DNA of 64,000 nucleotides from RUG11783 sp964599695 (GCA_964599695.1 CAZRGP010000008.1:12665-76664), one strand, 5' to 3'. Shown: positions 25,349-35,117, numbered from the stretch's first letter. Translations and numbers: made by a program. Notes: generated from the letters alone by a model not told the origin.

Positions 25349-27793
25349 ATGGAATACAATATCGATGAGCTTCTTCAGGAATTAAAGGAAAAAAGAGAAG
25401 AGATCGAAAAGGACAAGGAAGAGTCTGAAAAAAAGCTGGAAGATGCTTTGAAGGTCCAGCCGGAAACAAATCTCGGTGTGACGGCAATTCTTGATACATT
25501 GAAAGGTTCAATTGAACCGGATAATGAGACAAAAGAAGTATCAGCCGCTGTAGTGGAGACACGTCAGCTCGATTTTACATACAACAAAGCGGATAAACTC
25601 AAAGAGATCGTAGAAAAAAGAGTGGCGGAAGCGGAGGAGAATGCGGATTCTCTCGGGAAAGACGCTGAAAGTTTAAAAAGGGAGGCAGAGAAGCCTTTTG
25701 AATCGCTGTTGGGCGATTATTCTGGTGATTTCAGGCTCGGACATCCTGACGACATAAAAGATTCACCTGAGAATATAAGCAGGGCAGAAGCGGAAAAGCA
25801 TCCTCTTTTCAATTCGCAGCAGACTACCGTAAGGATTACGATCCCCGAGGTTGTGGCCGATTCGCAGATTGAACCGAAGCAGGAAAAGACCGGAAGGGGC
25901 GAATCGGCTTCGGAAAATGCAGAGCAGAGCAAAAACGAAAACGAGAGGTCGATCTCCAGAACTCTGCTGAACGCGTCGGAAGAAGACGATTTCAGTGAGT
26001 TTTTCGGAGATAACGTTGTCGTCGAACATGGTGAAACCAAGGCAAAAGCTCGCAAAGTAGAGGAAGCGCCGGAAACGAGTGAGGATAACGAATCGGAACC
26101 CGAGCAGCCTACTGACGCGTATGATACGATCTCCATGGAACACGGCAGAAGGGGCAGGACGGTGATTATTATCGGCGTGGCTGCATTCCTGCTCCTATTT
26201 TTCAATGTATTGCTTGAGGTGTTCAATATTCCGGTCTTCTCATCTCCTAAGGCGTTTTATGGTCTTACATTGGCATTGATCCTGCTTACCATCCTTGCGG
26301 ATCCTAAAGGGTTTTTGTCCAACGTAAAGAACCTGTTGAAACTGAAATTCAAGCCGGGAACCCTCATTACTTATTCACTCCTGATATCTGCCGTTGATGC
26401 GGTCGTCTCATTCTTTGACGCTTCTTCTGTCTCGGTGGGTGCTATCGCATTGGTTTCGGTTTTAGGATACTTTTTCTACCAGTTGGGACTGTTTTTGGAA
26501 TCGAAGCGTCTCTTCGATTCCATAAAGATGATCTCTGAGATGCCTCAGAAGTATGCTTCTCTTGTTCTTGCAGATTCTGATTTCACGCATGCGCTGGCGC
26601 ACGACCTGAATGTAACAAGCGCCAATGTGTTAATCAAGCGCAAGACGGGTGTTGTGGACAACTTCCTTTCCCAGGCTCTCAGCAAAAAAATCAATTACAG
26701 TCGTATCGAGAAAATCCAGCCTTTCGCGTTACTTCTCTCTTTACTTCTTGGAGTGATCTCCTACTTTCTGAAGGATAAGAGCTTGGTGTCCGCTGTGCGG
26801 GTCGTTGCGGTTTCCGCTGCGCTGATTACTCCTTTTATCACTACACTGATCTCGGTACTTCCGATCAAGAAACTTCAGAACAGCCTGAGTAAAGTCGGAG
26901 CAGTTATACCCGGTTATACATCGGCAGAGGATATTGCCAACGCAAACTGCGTTGTGATCGAGGGAAGGGAGCTCTTCCCCAGGGAGAAGGTTCTCCTTCA
27001 CGGCATCAAGACTTTTGAAAAAGAGCGTGTTGACCAGGCTATCCTTTACGCTGCTTCTGTCCTGATTCATTCCTGTGATACCATGTCCTACATGTTCATG
27101 AAAGTGATCCAGGGCAAGACCGATATGCTTTTTGATACTGACAGTGTCGTCTATGAAGAAGGACTGGGATTCAGCTTCTGGGTGGACAAGAACCGGATCC
27201 TTGTAGGAAGCCGTGAGCTGCTTGAAGCGCATGAGATTGATGTTCCTTCACGCGACTATGAAAACCGTTACACGAAAGCATCGACCAGAGACGCGATCTA
27301 TCTTGCTGTAGCCGGAAAACTATACGCTATGTTCGTTATCAGCTACGCTCCGGATGAAGAGATGCAGACGATGCTGCAGGACCTTGCGAAGGACAATGTG
27401 AATATCATTGTACGCACCAGGGATTTCATCATTTCCGCAGATAAGATAGCCAGGATGTACGATATTCCTCGTTCGATGGTGACGCTCGTTCGTGAGAGTA
27501 CCATGCCTGAACTGGCCAAGAAGACCGATTATATCAGATCCAGTTCGTCTTCTTTGACACATGGCGGATCTGTAAGTGCGCTTCTCAAAGGAATTATCGG
27601 TTCTCATCGCCTGTTAAAGAATGTCCGGTTTGCTTCCTTGCTTGAGGTCGTATGCATCGCTCTCGGAGCCGTGATCGCTCTGATCCTGACTCTCACCGGA
27701 ACGATCGCTACTACCTCGACCATGACCATATTGATCTTCCAACTGGCGTGGGCGCTCATTTCATTTGTCCTTCTCTTAATAAAGAAAGACTGA
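25349..27793 (+). CDS. P-type-ATPase-like membrane protein without phosphorylation motif
   Basis: The 814-residue protein starts with about 260 soluble, highly charged residues (first 60 probably coiled coil), then four hydrophobic helices between about 265 and 390, two more around 450-510 and a last pair at about 755-812. The layout from 500 on follows heavy-metal P-type ATPases: SKVGAVIPGYTSAEDIANAN corresponds to the stretch before the phosphorylation site, VGSRELLEAHEIDVP to the nucleotide-domain vGs/GN motif, and NIIVRTRDFIISADKIARMYDIP to the TGD-type hinge. But the DKTGT site reads EGREL (Glu538), TGES and CPC are absent, TGDN reads TRDF and no GDGxND is found. It cannot pump by the usual cycle. 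It follows an rRNA methyltransferase by 12 bases. Function unknown; a structural or regulatory role is inference. Confidence 0.75.
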   Translation: MEYNIDELLQELKEKREEIEKDKEESEKKLEDALKVQPETNLGVTAILDTLKGSIEPDNETKEVSAAVVETRQLDFTYNKADKLKEIVEKRVAEAEENADSLGKDAESLKREAEKPFESLLGDYSGDFRLGHPDDIKDSPENISRAEAEKHPLFNSQQTTVRITIPEVVADSQIEPKQEKTGRGESASENAEQSKNENERSISRTLLNASEEDDFSEFFGDNVVVEHGETKAKARKVEEAPETSEDNESEPEQPTDAYDTISMEHGRRGRTVIIIGVAAFLLLFFNVLLEVFNIPVFSSPKAFYGLTLALILLTILADPKGFLSNVKNLLKLKFKPGTLITYSLLISAVDAVVSFFDASSVSVGAIALVSVLGYFFYQLGLFLESKRLFDSIKMISEMPQKYASLVLADSDFTHALAHDLNVTSANVLIKRKTGVVDNFLSQALSKKINYSRIEKIQPFALLLSLLLGVISYFLKDKSLVSAVRVVAVSAALITPFITTLISVLPIKKLQNSLSKVGAVIPGYTSAEDIANANCVVIEGRELFPREKVLLHGIKTFEKERVDQAILYAASVLIHSCDTMSYMFMKVIQGKTDMLFDTDSVVYEEGLGFSFWVDKNRILVGSRELLEAHEIDVPSRDYENRYTKASTRDAIYLAVAGKLYAMFVISYAPDEEMQTMLQDLAKDNVNIIVRTRDFIISADKIARMYDIPRSMVTLVRESTMPELAKKTDYIRSSSSSLTHGGSVSALLKGIIGSHRLLKNVRFASLLEVVCIALGAVIALILTLTGTIATTSTMTILIFQLAWALISFVLLLIKKD

Positions 27794-27809
27794 CTTTGAC
27801 AAAAGCTGG

Positions 27810-27848
27810 TACCACCCTGACGCATTCACCGCGTCAGGGTGGTATTTG
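27810..27848 (+). terminator. Intrinsic terminator after the P-type-ATPase-like gene
   Basis: 14-bp stem (27810-27823 with 27831-27844), 7-base loop, then TTTG. Confidence 0.8.
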
Positions 27849-27863
27849 TATATAAAAAATGCT

Positions 27864-27891
27864 TTGAAATGGCAGGGTGATATGTTAGAAT
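27864..27891 (+). promoter_or_regulatory. Sigma-A type promoter for the EF-G-like gene
   Basis: -35 TTGAAA (27864-27869), 16-base spacer, -10 TAGAAT (27886-27891). Confidence 0.7.
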
Positions 27892-27945
27892 TGTACTCGT
27901 CAATATATGGCTTTTGCCGATAATTACTAAGGGGGAAAACTGTTC

Positions 27946-30024
27946 ATGGGATTTGCACCTGAAAAGATCCGCAACATTTTGCTTGCTGGTCACAGCTCTT
28001 CTGGAAAAACATCTCTTGCAGAAGCGCTGTTGTTTTTAACGAAGTCATCTGACCGTTTTGGCTCTGTTGCAGCCGGAACCACAGTGATGGACTTTGAGGA
28101 GGAAGAGATTCGCAGAAAAGCATCAGTTTCTTTGGCTGTTGCTCCTTTGGAATACAATGGTACGAAAGTTAACCTGCTGGATGCTCCAGGCCTGTTCGAT
28201 TTCGAGTTGGGTCAGTATGAGGGCGTGCAGGCTGCTGAGACGGTCGCAGTGGTGGTATCCGCTCGCGGAGGCATCGGCGTGGGTGCTGAGAAAGCATTCC
28301 GTCTTGCCAAGAAAAACCACAGAGCTGCCATGGTCTTCGTTACATCCACAAGTGTTGACAACGCAGACTTCAAGAAAACTTTCGCTGAGCTGCGTGAGAA
28401 ATTCGGCACTGGAGTATGCCCGGTTATTTATCCTGTCATCGAAGAGGGTAAACCGACTGTGTTTGTAGATCTTCTTGAGAATAAAGCATACACATACAAC
28501 AATGGTAAGCCCACTGAAGTTGCTGTTCCGAATACGGATGGATATGTTGATGAACTGCTTGCTGATATCAACGAGGCTGTAGCGGAAGTTGATGATGAGC
28601 TGATGGAGAAATTCTTCATGGAGGAGCCTTTTACTCATGAAGAACTGATCAATGGTATCAAGAAGGGTACAAAGGACGGCACGCTTTATCCGGTGTTTGC
28701 AGCAGACTCCCTTACTCTTGAGGGCGTTGAACTTGCTCTCCGCAACATGGTTGCTCTTATGCCGTCTCCCGCAGACCTCAATCCTTATCAGGTTACCAAT
28801 TCCAATGGTGATAGCGTAGAGCTTTCTTGCAGCGCGAACGGCCCTCTTGCTGCGTATGTTTTCAAAACCGTAGCAGACCCATTCGTAGGAAAACTTTCTT
28901 ATGTCAAGGTGTTGTCCGGAACATTGTCTTCCGCTTCTTCTCTTGTTGTTGCTGCTACTGGCGATAACGAGCGCCCCGGCAAGATTCTCACAATGCGCGG
29001 CAAAAAGCAGATCGATGCCAAGGATATTTCCGCAGGTGATATCGGTGCAATTACGAAACTCGGGTCCACACACACCGGCGATACGCTGTGTGAAGCAGGA
29101 GACCTTTACAATGTAAAACAGGTCGAGTTCCCGCATCCCACAATGAGCATGGCTATGAGCGCTGCGAATAAGGGCGATGAGGGTAAGATCTCCTCTGCGA
29201 TCCAGAAGCTCCTTGAAGAAGACCGCACAGTCAATTATCGTGTTAACAGCGAGACAAGCCAGCAGATCATCTCCGGACTTGGCGAGCAGCACCTGGAAGT
29301 TGTTGTTGCCAAGCTGAAACAGAAATTCGGCGTCGAAGTTGCTCTTCAGGCTCCCCGTATTGCGTATCGTGAGACGATTCGTGGTACGGCTGAAGCAGAA
29401 GGAAAGCACAAGAAACAGTCCGGTGGTGCAGGCCAGTTCGGTGTTGTACAGATGCGTTTCGAGCCTCTTCCTGGCGAAGGATTTGAATTCGTTAACGCTG
29501 TTGTCGGCGGTACGGTTCCGAAGGAATTTATTCCTGCAGTTGAGAAAGGAATTCGCGAAGCAATGCTTCACGGTGTCCTCGCAGGCTATCCGATGATCGG
29601 ATTCAGAGCCACACTGTATGATGGAAAGTATCACCCCGTTGACTCCAAGGAAGTAGCGTTCAAGTCCGCTGCAAGGCTTTCTTACAAGGCTGCCTGCGCA
29701 AAAGCAAAGCCCACTCTGCTTGAGCCTATCGATACACTGAATGCTTATATCCCCGGAGACTGCACAGGCGATCTTATGTCTGAGATCACCAAGAGAAGAG
29801 GACGTGTTCTCGGTATGACTCCTGATGAGGATGGCCTTACCAGGATCGAAGCTGAAGTTCCTGAAGCCGAGATGCTCGACTTTACCGCGTATATGCGTTC
29901 TGCTACTCAGGGAAGAGGTCATTTCAACACCGAATTCCTGCGTTATGATCCGCTGCCCGGCAACCTCGAAGCGAAGGTTATCGCAGAAGCTGCAGATCTT
30001 CGTGAAGCTGAAGAAGACGACTAA
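27946..30024 (+). CDS. EF-G-like translational GTPase paralogue with altered G domain
   Basis: The 692-residue protein has the five-domain EF-G layout and a conserved C-terminal half (ISGLGEQHLEVVVAKL; GGAGQFGVV; the PMIGFRATLYDGKYHPVDS block of domain IV). The P-loop is intact (GHSSSGKT, residues 15-22) and G3 is DAPG (79-82), but the catalytic histidine after it is Leu83, and the G4 guanine-recognition NKxD is replaced by TSTS (133-136, VFVTSTSVDNADF). True EF-G has DTPGH and NKMD. It belongs to the EF-G-like paralogues (FusA2 group) often found beside a normal fusA. It has its own promoter and a strong terminator; codon choice looks like a well-expressed gene. Role unknown; it is unlikely to be the housekeeping translocase. 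Confidence 0.85.
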   Translation: MGFAPEKIRNILLAGHSSSGKTSLAEALLFLTKSSDRFGSVAAGTTVMDFEEEEIRRKASVSLAVAPLEYNGTKVNLLDAPGLFDFELGQYEGVQAAETVAVVVSARGGIGVGAEKAFRLAKKNHRAAMVFVTSTSVDNADFKKTFAELREKFGTGVCPVIYPVIEEGKPTVFVDLLENKAYTYNNGKPTEVAVPNTDGYVDELLADINEAVAEVDDELMEKFFMEEPFTHEELINGIKKGTKDGTLYPVFAADSLTLEGVELALRNMVALMPSPADLNPYQVTNSNGDSVELSCSANGPLAAYVFKTVADPFVGKLSYVKVLSGTLSSASSLVVAATGDNERPGKILTMRGKKQIDAKDISAGDIGAITKLGSTHTGDTLCEAGDLYNVKQVEFPHPTMSMAMSAANKGDEGKISSAIQKLLEEDRTVNYRVNSETSQQIISGLGEQHLEVVVAKLKQKFGVEVALQAPRIAYRETIRGTAEAEGKHKKQSGGAGQFGVVQMRFEPLPGEGFEFVNAVVGGTVPKEFIPAVEKGIREAMLHGVLAGYPMIGFRATLYDGKYHPVDSKEVAFKSAARLSYKAACAKAKPTLLEPIDTLNAYIPGDCTGDLMSEITKRRGRVLGMTPDEDGLTRIEAEVPEAEMLDFTAYMRSATQGRGHFNTEFLRYDPLPGNLEAKVIAEAADLREAEEDD

Positions 30025-30039
30025 GTATAGTTATGAAAA

Positions 30040-30072
30040 GATGGAGTGTTCCAGAACACTCCATCTTTTTTT
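30040..30072 (+). terminator. Intrinsic terminator of the EF-G-like gene
   Basis: 11-bp stem (30040-30050 with 30055-30065) followed by a T run. Confidence 0.88.
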
Positions 30073-30157
30073 GTGGTGTGGGTGTTCACGCTGAACATGC
30101 ACTACTAGAACATCGTGATGTGTGGTAAAATGGACAAAACAGTATGGAGATAAATCA

Positions 30158-31975
30158 ATGGGCAAAGGATCCAAAGCTGTTCCGGATTGGGCAAATAAAA
30201 CGGTTGTTTCAAAATATCTTTATAAAACAGTCCGGATGCTGAAAAATGAAGGACTGAGTCAGACTCTCTTCGCGGTGCGTTATGTAACGGGCCGCTATTT
30301 TAAGTTAAAAAAAATTAAGAAAGAGTTTTATCTGACGGATGAACTGCGCAAAGAACAGGAGAGCAAGGTGTTTTCCTTCATGCCTCTGATAAGTGTAATC
30401 GTTCCTGTATACAACACGGATTCTACTTTACTGACCGAAATGATACAGTCGGTTCTGGATCAATCCTATCAAAAGTGGGAGTTGTGTCTGGCCGATGGAA
30501 GTGATGATCAGCATGACTATGTGGGCGGGATCTGTCAGCGATATGCTTCACAGGATGCCCGTATCAAATACAGTAAACTCGAAAAGAACCTCGGTATTTC
30601 CGGAAACACCAACGCAGCCATCCTTATGTCAAACGGAGATTATATTGCTCTGTTGGATAATGATGATCTTCTTGCCCAGGGAGCGCTGTATGAGGTAGCA
30701 CTGGCTATTAATGAAACGGGAGCTGATTTTCTTTATTCGGATGAGGCTACCTTTAATGTAAAACCAAGCGACAGCGACAGTATGCATTTCAAGCCGGATT
30801 ATTCTCCGGATTATCTCAGAGCGTTGAACTATATCTGCCACCTCTCTGTTATTGAGAGAAAACTGGCGGACAGGGTAGGTCTGTATGATCCTGCTTATGA
30901 CGGGAGCCAGGACTATGACTTTACGCTCAGGGTGACAGAGAACGCGAAGAAGATCCATCACATTTCCAAGCCTCTTTACTATTGGCGGATACATGCGGGA
31001 TCTGTTGCGGACGATATCTCAGCAAAGCCGTATGCTTACGAAGCTGCTAAGAGGGCAGTCGAATCTCACCTGGAGCGGATCGGCCTGAAAGGAAAAGTGG
31101 AATATTCACGTGCTGTGCCTGCCATGAGAGTAATTTATCAGATTGAAGCTCATCCGCTCGTTTCCATTATCATTCCTACCTGCGATCATTCGGACCTACT
31201 GAAACAATGTATAGATTCGATTTTTTCGCTTTCGACTTATGACAATTACGAACTGATCATCTGTGAGAATAACAGTAAGGATCCCGAAACATTCAGGTAT
31301 TACGATTCGATCAAGAATGACCCGAGAGTTCACATTGTCACCTATGAGGGCGGATTCAATTTCTCCCGTATCAATAATTTCGCAAGGCGGTATGCTAGCG
31401 GAGAACATCTTTTGTTCCTCAATAACGACATCAAGATCATTACTCCTCAGTGGATCGAAGAGATGCTCATGTTTACCCAGCGCAATGATGTTGGGGCATG
31501 TGGTATCAAGTTGCTGTACCCTGACGACACTGTTCAGCACGGAGGTATCGCAATGGGAATATGCGGATGTGCTGCCAACCTGTGCCCCCTCTATCCACGT
31601 GAACATGAAGGATATATGAGCAGGCTGGCGGTAGCTTCTGATATGTCCGCCTGCACGGCTGCATGTTTGATGGTCAAGGCAAACAGTTTTGATGAAGTAG
31701 GCGGTTTTGATGAGGAACTGGCCGTCTCATTCAATGATGTGGATCTATGTCTGAAACTTAGGGATAAAGGGCTGCTGGTGGTGTTTAACCCTGTTGCAGA
31801 AGCATATCACTATGAATCTAGAAGCAGGGGTTACGACAAGAGCGGGGAAAAGAAAAAGCGTATGGAGCGTGAGAAACAGCTTCTTGCGCAAAAATGGCCC
31901 TCATACTATGAAGAGGGCGGGGATCCCTATTATAACCGTAACTTTGGCAAGAACAGCATATCCTACGATGCCTGA
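30158..31975 (+). CDS. Two-domain family 2 glycosyltransferase
   Basis: The protein (605 residues from ATG 30158) holds two GT-A domains: the first about 70-310 (LISVIVPVYNTD, ALLDNDDLLAQGAL) and the second about 335-575 (LVSIIIPTCDHSD, LLFLNNDIKII, GFDEELAVSFNDVDLCLKL). Both have the Asp-x-Asp-like metal/donor motif (DNDD and NNDI). This tandem GT2 arrangement resembles rhamnan or teichuronic type synthases in Gram-positive polysaccharide clusters. The frame opens at a GTG at 30122, but GGAG at 30146 is spaced 8 bases from ATG 30158. It opens the polysaccharide locus; sugar specificity is unknown. Confidence 0.88.
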   Translation: MGKGSKAVPDWANKTVVSKYLYKTVRMLKNEGLSQTLFAVRYVTGRYFKLKKIKKEFYLTDELRKEQESKVFSFMPLISVIVPVYNTDSTLLTEMIQSVLDQSYQKWELCLADGSDDQHDYVGGICQRYASQDARIKYSKLEKNLGISGNTNAAILMSNGDYIALLDNDDLLAQGALYEVALAINETGADFLYSDEATFNVKPSDSDSMHFKPDYSPDYLRALNYICHLSVIERKLADRVGLYDPAYDGSQDYDFTLRVTENAKKIHHISKPLYYWRIHAGSVADDISAKPYAYEAAKRAVESHLERIGLKGKVEYSRAVPAMRVIYQIEAHPLVSIIIPTCDHSDLLKQCIDSIFSLSTYDNYELIICENNSKDPETFRYYDSIKNDPRVHIVTYEGGFNFSRINNFARRYASGEHLLFLNNDIKIITPQWIEEMLMFTQRNDVGACGIKLLYPDDTVQHGGIAMGICGCAANLCPLYPREHEGYMSRLAVASDMSACTAACLMVKANSFDEVGGFDEELAVSFNDVDLCLKLRDKGLLVVFNPVAEAYHYESRSRGYDKSGEKKKRMEREKQLLAQKWPSYYEEGGDPYYNRNFGKNSISYDA

Positions 31976-31980
31976 CAACG

Positions 31981-32009
31981 TTGTTAAAATGTACAGGTTG
32001 ATGTAAAAT
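31981..32009 (+). promoter_or_regulatory. Sigma-A type promoter for the polysaccharide operon
   Basis: -35 TTGTTA (31981-31986), 17-base spacer, -10 TAAAAT (32004-32009), ahead of the dehydratase gene. Genes from 32046 to 41412 then follow with short gaps or overlaps and no terminator. Confidence 0.6.
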
Positions 32010-32045
32010 TGATTAGATAAGCTTTTATATTAGAGGAAATCTTTT

Positions 32046-33899
32046 ATGAATTCTCGTGAGGGTAACAATTTCTTCTCAAGGCACAGGAGACTGCTTCTTG
32101 TTCTTCTGGATGTCGCAGTAGTTTTGAGTGCATATCTTGGAACTTGGGCTCTCATTTCCGGTCGTGAATCACTGACAGAATATCGCAGTTTGCTGTTCTC
32201 GAGCTGCGTTCTGTTTGTGCTTTGCTTTGTTACGGTATATGAGCTCATGGGTTTGTATGACAGCCTTTGGAATTATGCCGAGTTATATGAGTTTTTCCGC
32301 TGCGCGCTGGCTTCTGTCGTAGCCATTGGCGCTTTTCTTGTTATCACCCTTTTTATCTACAGAGAGAGAAGAGTTCCGATTTCGGTGTATATCATGTCTT
32401 CACTCTTCTCCGCTTCTCTGACCCTTTACACACGGCTTACTTATCGAATGATCAGAAATACGACGGTAAGAAAAGGGGATGAGAAAAGGCGTGTCATGCT
32501 CATCGGGGCAGGAAATGCTGCGTCCACGCTGATGCATGAATTGTTCAGAGATCCGGACAACAATTACAACGTTATCTGCGCCGTCGATGATGATCCCAAC
32601 AAACAGGGCAGGACAATGATGGGAGTCAAGATCATGGGGACGACGAACGACATCCCCGCGCTCGTGACTCAATGCGAGATAGACACATTGCTTCTGGCAA
32701 TACCTTCAGCGGATGAAGTGGAAAAGCAGCGTATTTTGAAGATCTGCTCTCAGACTACCTGTAATATGAGAACACTTCCTGATATCTGCAAATTGATTTC
32801 AGACGGGAAAGAGCTTCTCGAAAGGGTAAGGGATGTTAAGATGGAAGACCTTCTCGGAAGAGAGGAGATCGACCTTCAGACAACACATGAACACCTTCAG
32901 GGGAAAGTCGTAATGGTGACCGGCGGAGGCGGATCGATCGGATCTGTTATTTGCAATCAGGTAGCTGCCAGCAAACCCAAGAAACTCATCTTGGTGGAAA
33001 TGTACGAGAACAGTGCATATGACGTTCAGCAGAAGCTGATCATGGAATATGGATCCAACTTGGATCTTGATGTTCGGATATGCTCGATTCGCGACAGCAG
33101 GAAAATGGATGCCCTAATTAATGAATGCAGGCCTGAGATCATCTTCCATGCAGCAGCGCATAAGCATGTTCCGCTCATGGAGACGAGTCCCGAGGAAGCT
33201 GTGAAGAATAATGTCTGCGGAACCTGGAACCTTGCCAGATCTGCGGATAAGTACGGCGTCGAATCCTTTGTCCTTATTTCGACCGACAAGGCCGTCAATC
33301 CGACCAGCATCATGGGAGCCACCAAAAGGATCTGCGAGATGATCATTCAGGCGATGAGCAAGACTAGCAAATCCAGATTTGTTGCCGTACGCTTTGGAAA
33401 CGTACTTGGTTCTAATGGCTCAGTCATTCCGCTGTTTAAGGAGCAGATCACGAAAGGTGGTCCGGTTACCGTCACTCACCCTGATATCACAAGGTATTTT
33501 ATGACCATCGATGAAGCGGTCAGCCTGGTGATTACAGCCCAGAAGATGGCAAAGGGCGGAGAAATATTTGTCCTTGATATGGGGGAGCAGGTAAAGATCC
33601 TTGACCTTGCCGAGAACCTTATCCGACTGGCTGGGTTCCTGCCGTACAAGGATATCCCGATTGTTTTTACCGGCCTCAGACCGGGTGAAAAGCTGTATGA
33701 GGAACTGCTTTTGTCCGAGGAAGGTGTAACTGAGACTGAAAATAAAAAGATCTTTATCGGAAACCTGAAAGGTGTAGATAAAGAGGAATTGTTTGAGCAA
33801 ATCGCGGAACTGAAAGCCCTGGCTTTCAGCAACGATAGACAGAAGACAGTAGACAAGATTATTTCCATGGTTCCGACTTTTCGTTTTACATCAGATTAA
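32046..33899 (+). CDS. Membrane-anchored UDP-GlcNAc 4,6-dehydratase-like (PglF/WbpM family)
   Basis: The 617-residue protein has four N-terminal membrane helices (about 12-125), a CoA-binding-type Rossmann domain (VMLIGAGNAASTLM) and a C-terminal SDR domain (VTGGGGSIGSVICNQ). The catalytic segment STDKAVNPTSIMGATKR has Met where most SDRs have Tyr, as in PglF and WbpM, the large retaining C6-dehydratases. They convert UDP-GlcNAc to the UDP-4-keto-6-deoxy sugar. The DegT aminotransferase directly downstream would aminate that product, giving a bacillosamine or QuiNAc4N-type sugar. Pathway assignment is inference from family and order. Confidence 0.88.
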   Translation: MNSREGNNFFSRHRRLLLVLLDVAVVLSAYLGTWALISGRESLTEYRSLLFSSCVLFVLCFVTVYELMGLYDSLWNYAELYEFFRCALASVVAIGAFLVITLFIYRERRVPISVYIMSSLFSASLTLYTRLTYRMIRNTTVRKGDEKRRVMLIGAGNAASTLMHELFRDPDNNYNVICAVDDDPNKQGRTMMGVKIMGTTNDIPALVTQCEIDTLLLAIPSADEVEKQRILKICSQTTCNMRTLPDICKLISDGKELLERVRDVKMEDLLGREEIDLQTTHEHLQGKVVMVTGGGGSIGSVICNQVAASKPKKLILVEMYENSAYDVQQKLIMEYGSNLDLDVRICSIRDSRKMDALINECRPEIIFHAAAHKHVPLMETSPEEAVKNNVCGTWNLARSADKYGVESFVLISTDKAVNPTSIMGATKRICEMIIQAMSKTSKSRFVAVRFGNVLGSNGSVIPLFKEQITKGGPVTVTHPDITRYFMTIDEAVSLVITAQKMAKGGEIFVLDMGEQVKILDLAENLIRLAGFLPYKDIPIVFTGLRPGEKLYEELLLSEEGVTETENKKIFIGNLKGVDKEELFEQIAELKALAFSNDRQKTVDKIISMVPTFRFTSD

Positions 33900-33911
33900 T
33901 GAGGTGTTTTG

Positions 33912-35117
33912 ATGCAAGTGCCTTTTTCTCCTCCTGATATCGGAGAACTTGAAATTCAATACGTTACGGAGGTCCTGCGGTCCGGGTGGATTACGACGGG
34001 ACCCAAAACGAAAGAACTTGAAAAAAAACTGGCGGTATATCTTGAAAAAGAGCGTGTGGCTTGCCTAAATTCGGCTACCGCTGCTATGGAACTTTCCCTG
34101 AGAATTATGGGGATCGGTCCCGGAGATGAAGTCATAACATCCGCTTATACGTATACTGCATCCGCAAGCGTGATCGATCACGTAGGAGCTAAGATTGTTC
34201 TGGTAGATTGCCTGCCGGATAGTGTTCTTATCGACCCGGAAGCCGTACGGAATGCGATTACGGACAAGACAAAAGCTGTGATACCGGTGGATATTGCGGG
34301 TATTCCGGCGGATTATAACTCGATATACAAGGCGATCGAAGACAGAAAAGAACTGTTCTGCCCGGCCAACGAAATACAGAAAGAACTTGGCAGAGTAGCG
34401 ATTATTGCGGACTGTGCGCATTCACTTGGAGCAAGATATCACGGCAGACCAGTTGCTGTTTCTGCTGATATCGCGTGTTTTTCCTTCCATGCTGTAAAGA
34501 ACTTTACGACTGCTGAAGGCGGAGCCGCTGCCTTTGATTCAATCGGGAATGTATCATCCGATGAGATGTACAGGCAGTTTATGTTGCTTTCGCTGCACGG
34601 ACAGACGAAAGATGCACTTGCGAAAACACAGGTAGGCGCATGGGAATATGACATCGTTTCTCCCGCGTTTAAGTGTAATATGACCGATATCATGGCAGCG
34701 ATCGGCCTTGCTCAGCTGGAAAGATATCCCGATATGCTTGAGCGACGCAGGGAACTGGTGGAGCTGTATGACAAAAATCTTGACCATACCGTTTTTGAAA
34801 CGCTGCAGCATGAGACAGATGAGTATCTGAGCTCTAGACATATGTATTTCGTACGTGTTAACGGAGCGAATGCACAGCAGAGAAACGACATCATCAAAAA
34901 AATGGCGGAGAACGAAATCTCAGCCAATGTGCACTATAAGCCGCTCCCAATGCTTACAGCATATAAGAATCTTGGCTTTAAGGTGGATAACTATCCCAAT
35001 GCATACAGAAGGTTTGAGAATATGATCACGCTTCCTCTGTTCAGCAAGATGACTAATGAGCAATGTGTATATGTTGCTGAGCAGTTGTCGAGGGCGGCTG
35101 CGGAGGTCATGGGATGA
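33912..35117 (+). CDS. DegT/DnrJ/EryC1/StrS aminotransferase (PglE-like)
   Basis: PLP-dependent sugar aminotransferase of 401 residues. Typical features are PFSPPDIGELEIQYVTEVL with SGWITTGP at the N-terminus, NSATAAMELSLRIMGIGPGD, DCAHSLGARYHGR, and FSFHAVKNFTTAEGGA with the PLP lysine (KN). It would transfer an amino group to the 4-keto sugar made by the preceding dehydratase. The frame opens at a TTG (33909) immediately before ATG 33912; GAGGTG at 33901 supports the ATG. Its stop overlaps the next start by 4 bases (ATGA). Confidence 0.92.
   Translation: MQVPFSPPDIGELEIQYVTEVLRSGWITTGPKTKELEKKLAVYLEKERVACLNSATAAMELSLRIMGIGPGDEVITSAYTYTASASVIDHVGAKIVLVDCLPDSVLIDPEAVRNAITDKTKAVIPVDIAGIPADYNSIYKAIEDRKELFCPANEIQKELGRVAIIADCAHSLGARYHGRPVAVSADIACFSFHAVKNFTTAEGGAAAFDSIGNVSSDEMYRQFMLLSLHGQTKDALAKTQVGAWEYDIVSPAFKCNMTDIMAAIGLAQLERYPDMLERRRELVELYDKNLDHTVFETLQHETDEYLSSRHMYFVRVNGANAQQRNDIIKKMAENEISANVHYKPLPMLTAYKNLGFKVDNYPNAYRRFENMITLPLFSKMTNEQCVYVAEQLSRAAAEVMG

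Noticed and set aside
28123..29922. A 599-codon open frame on the minus strand
   Set aside because: Antisense to the EF-G-like gene; long antisense frames arise from its strong codon bias, and the product is low in recognisable motifs.
30084..30096. GTTCA-CGC-TGAAC inverted repeat ahead of the first glycosyltransferase
   Set aside because: Five-base arms only, single copy, and no convincing promoter next to it.
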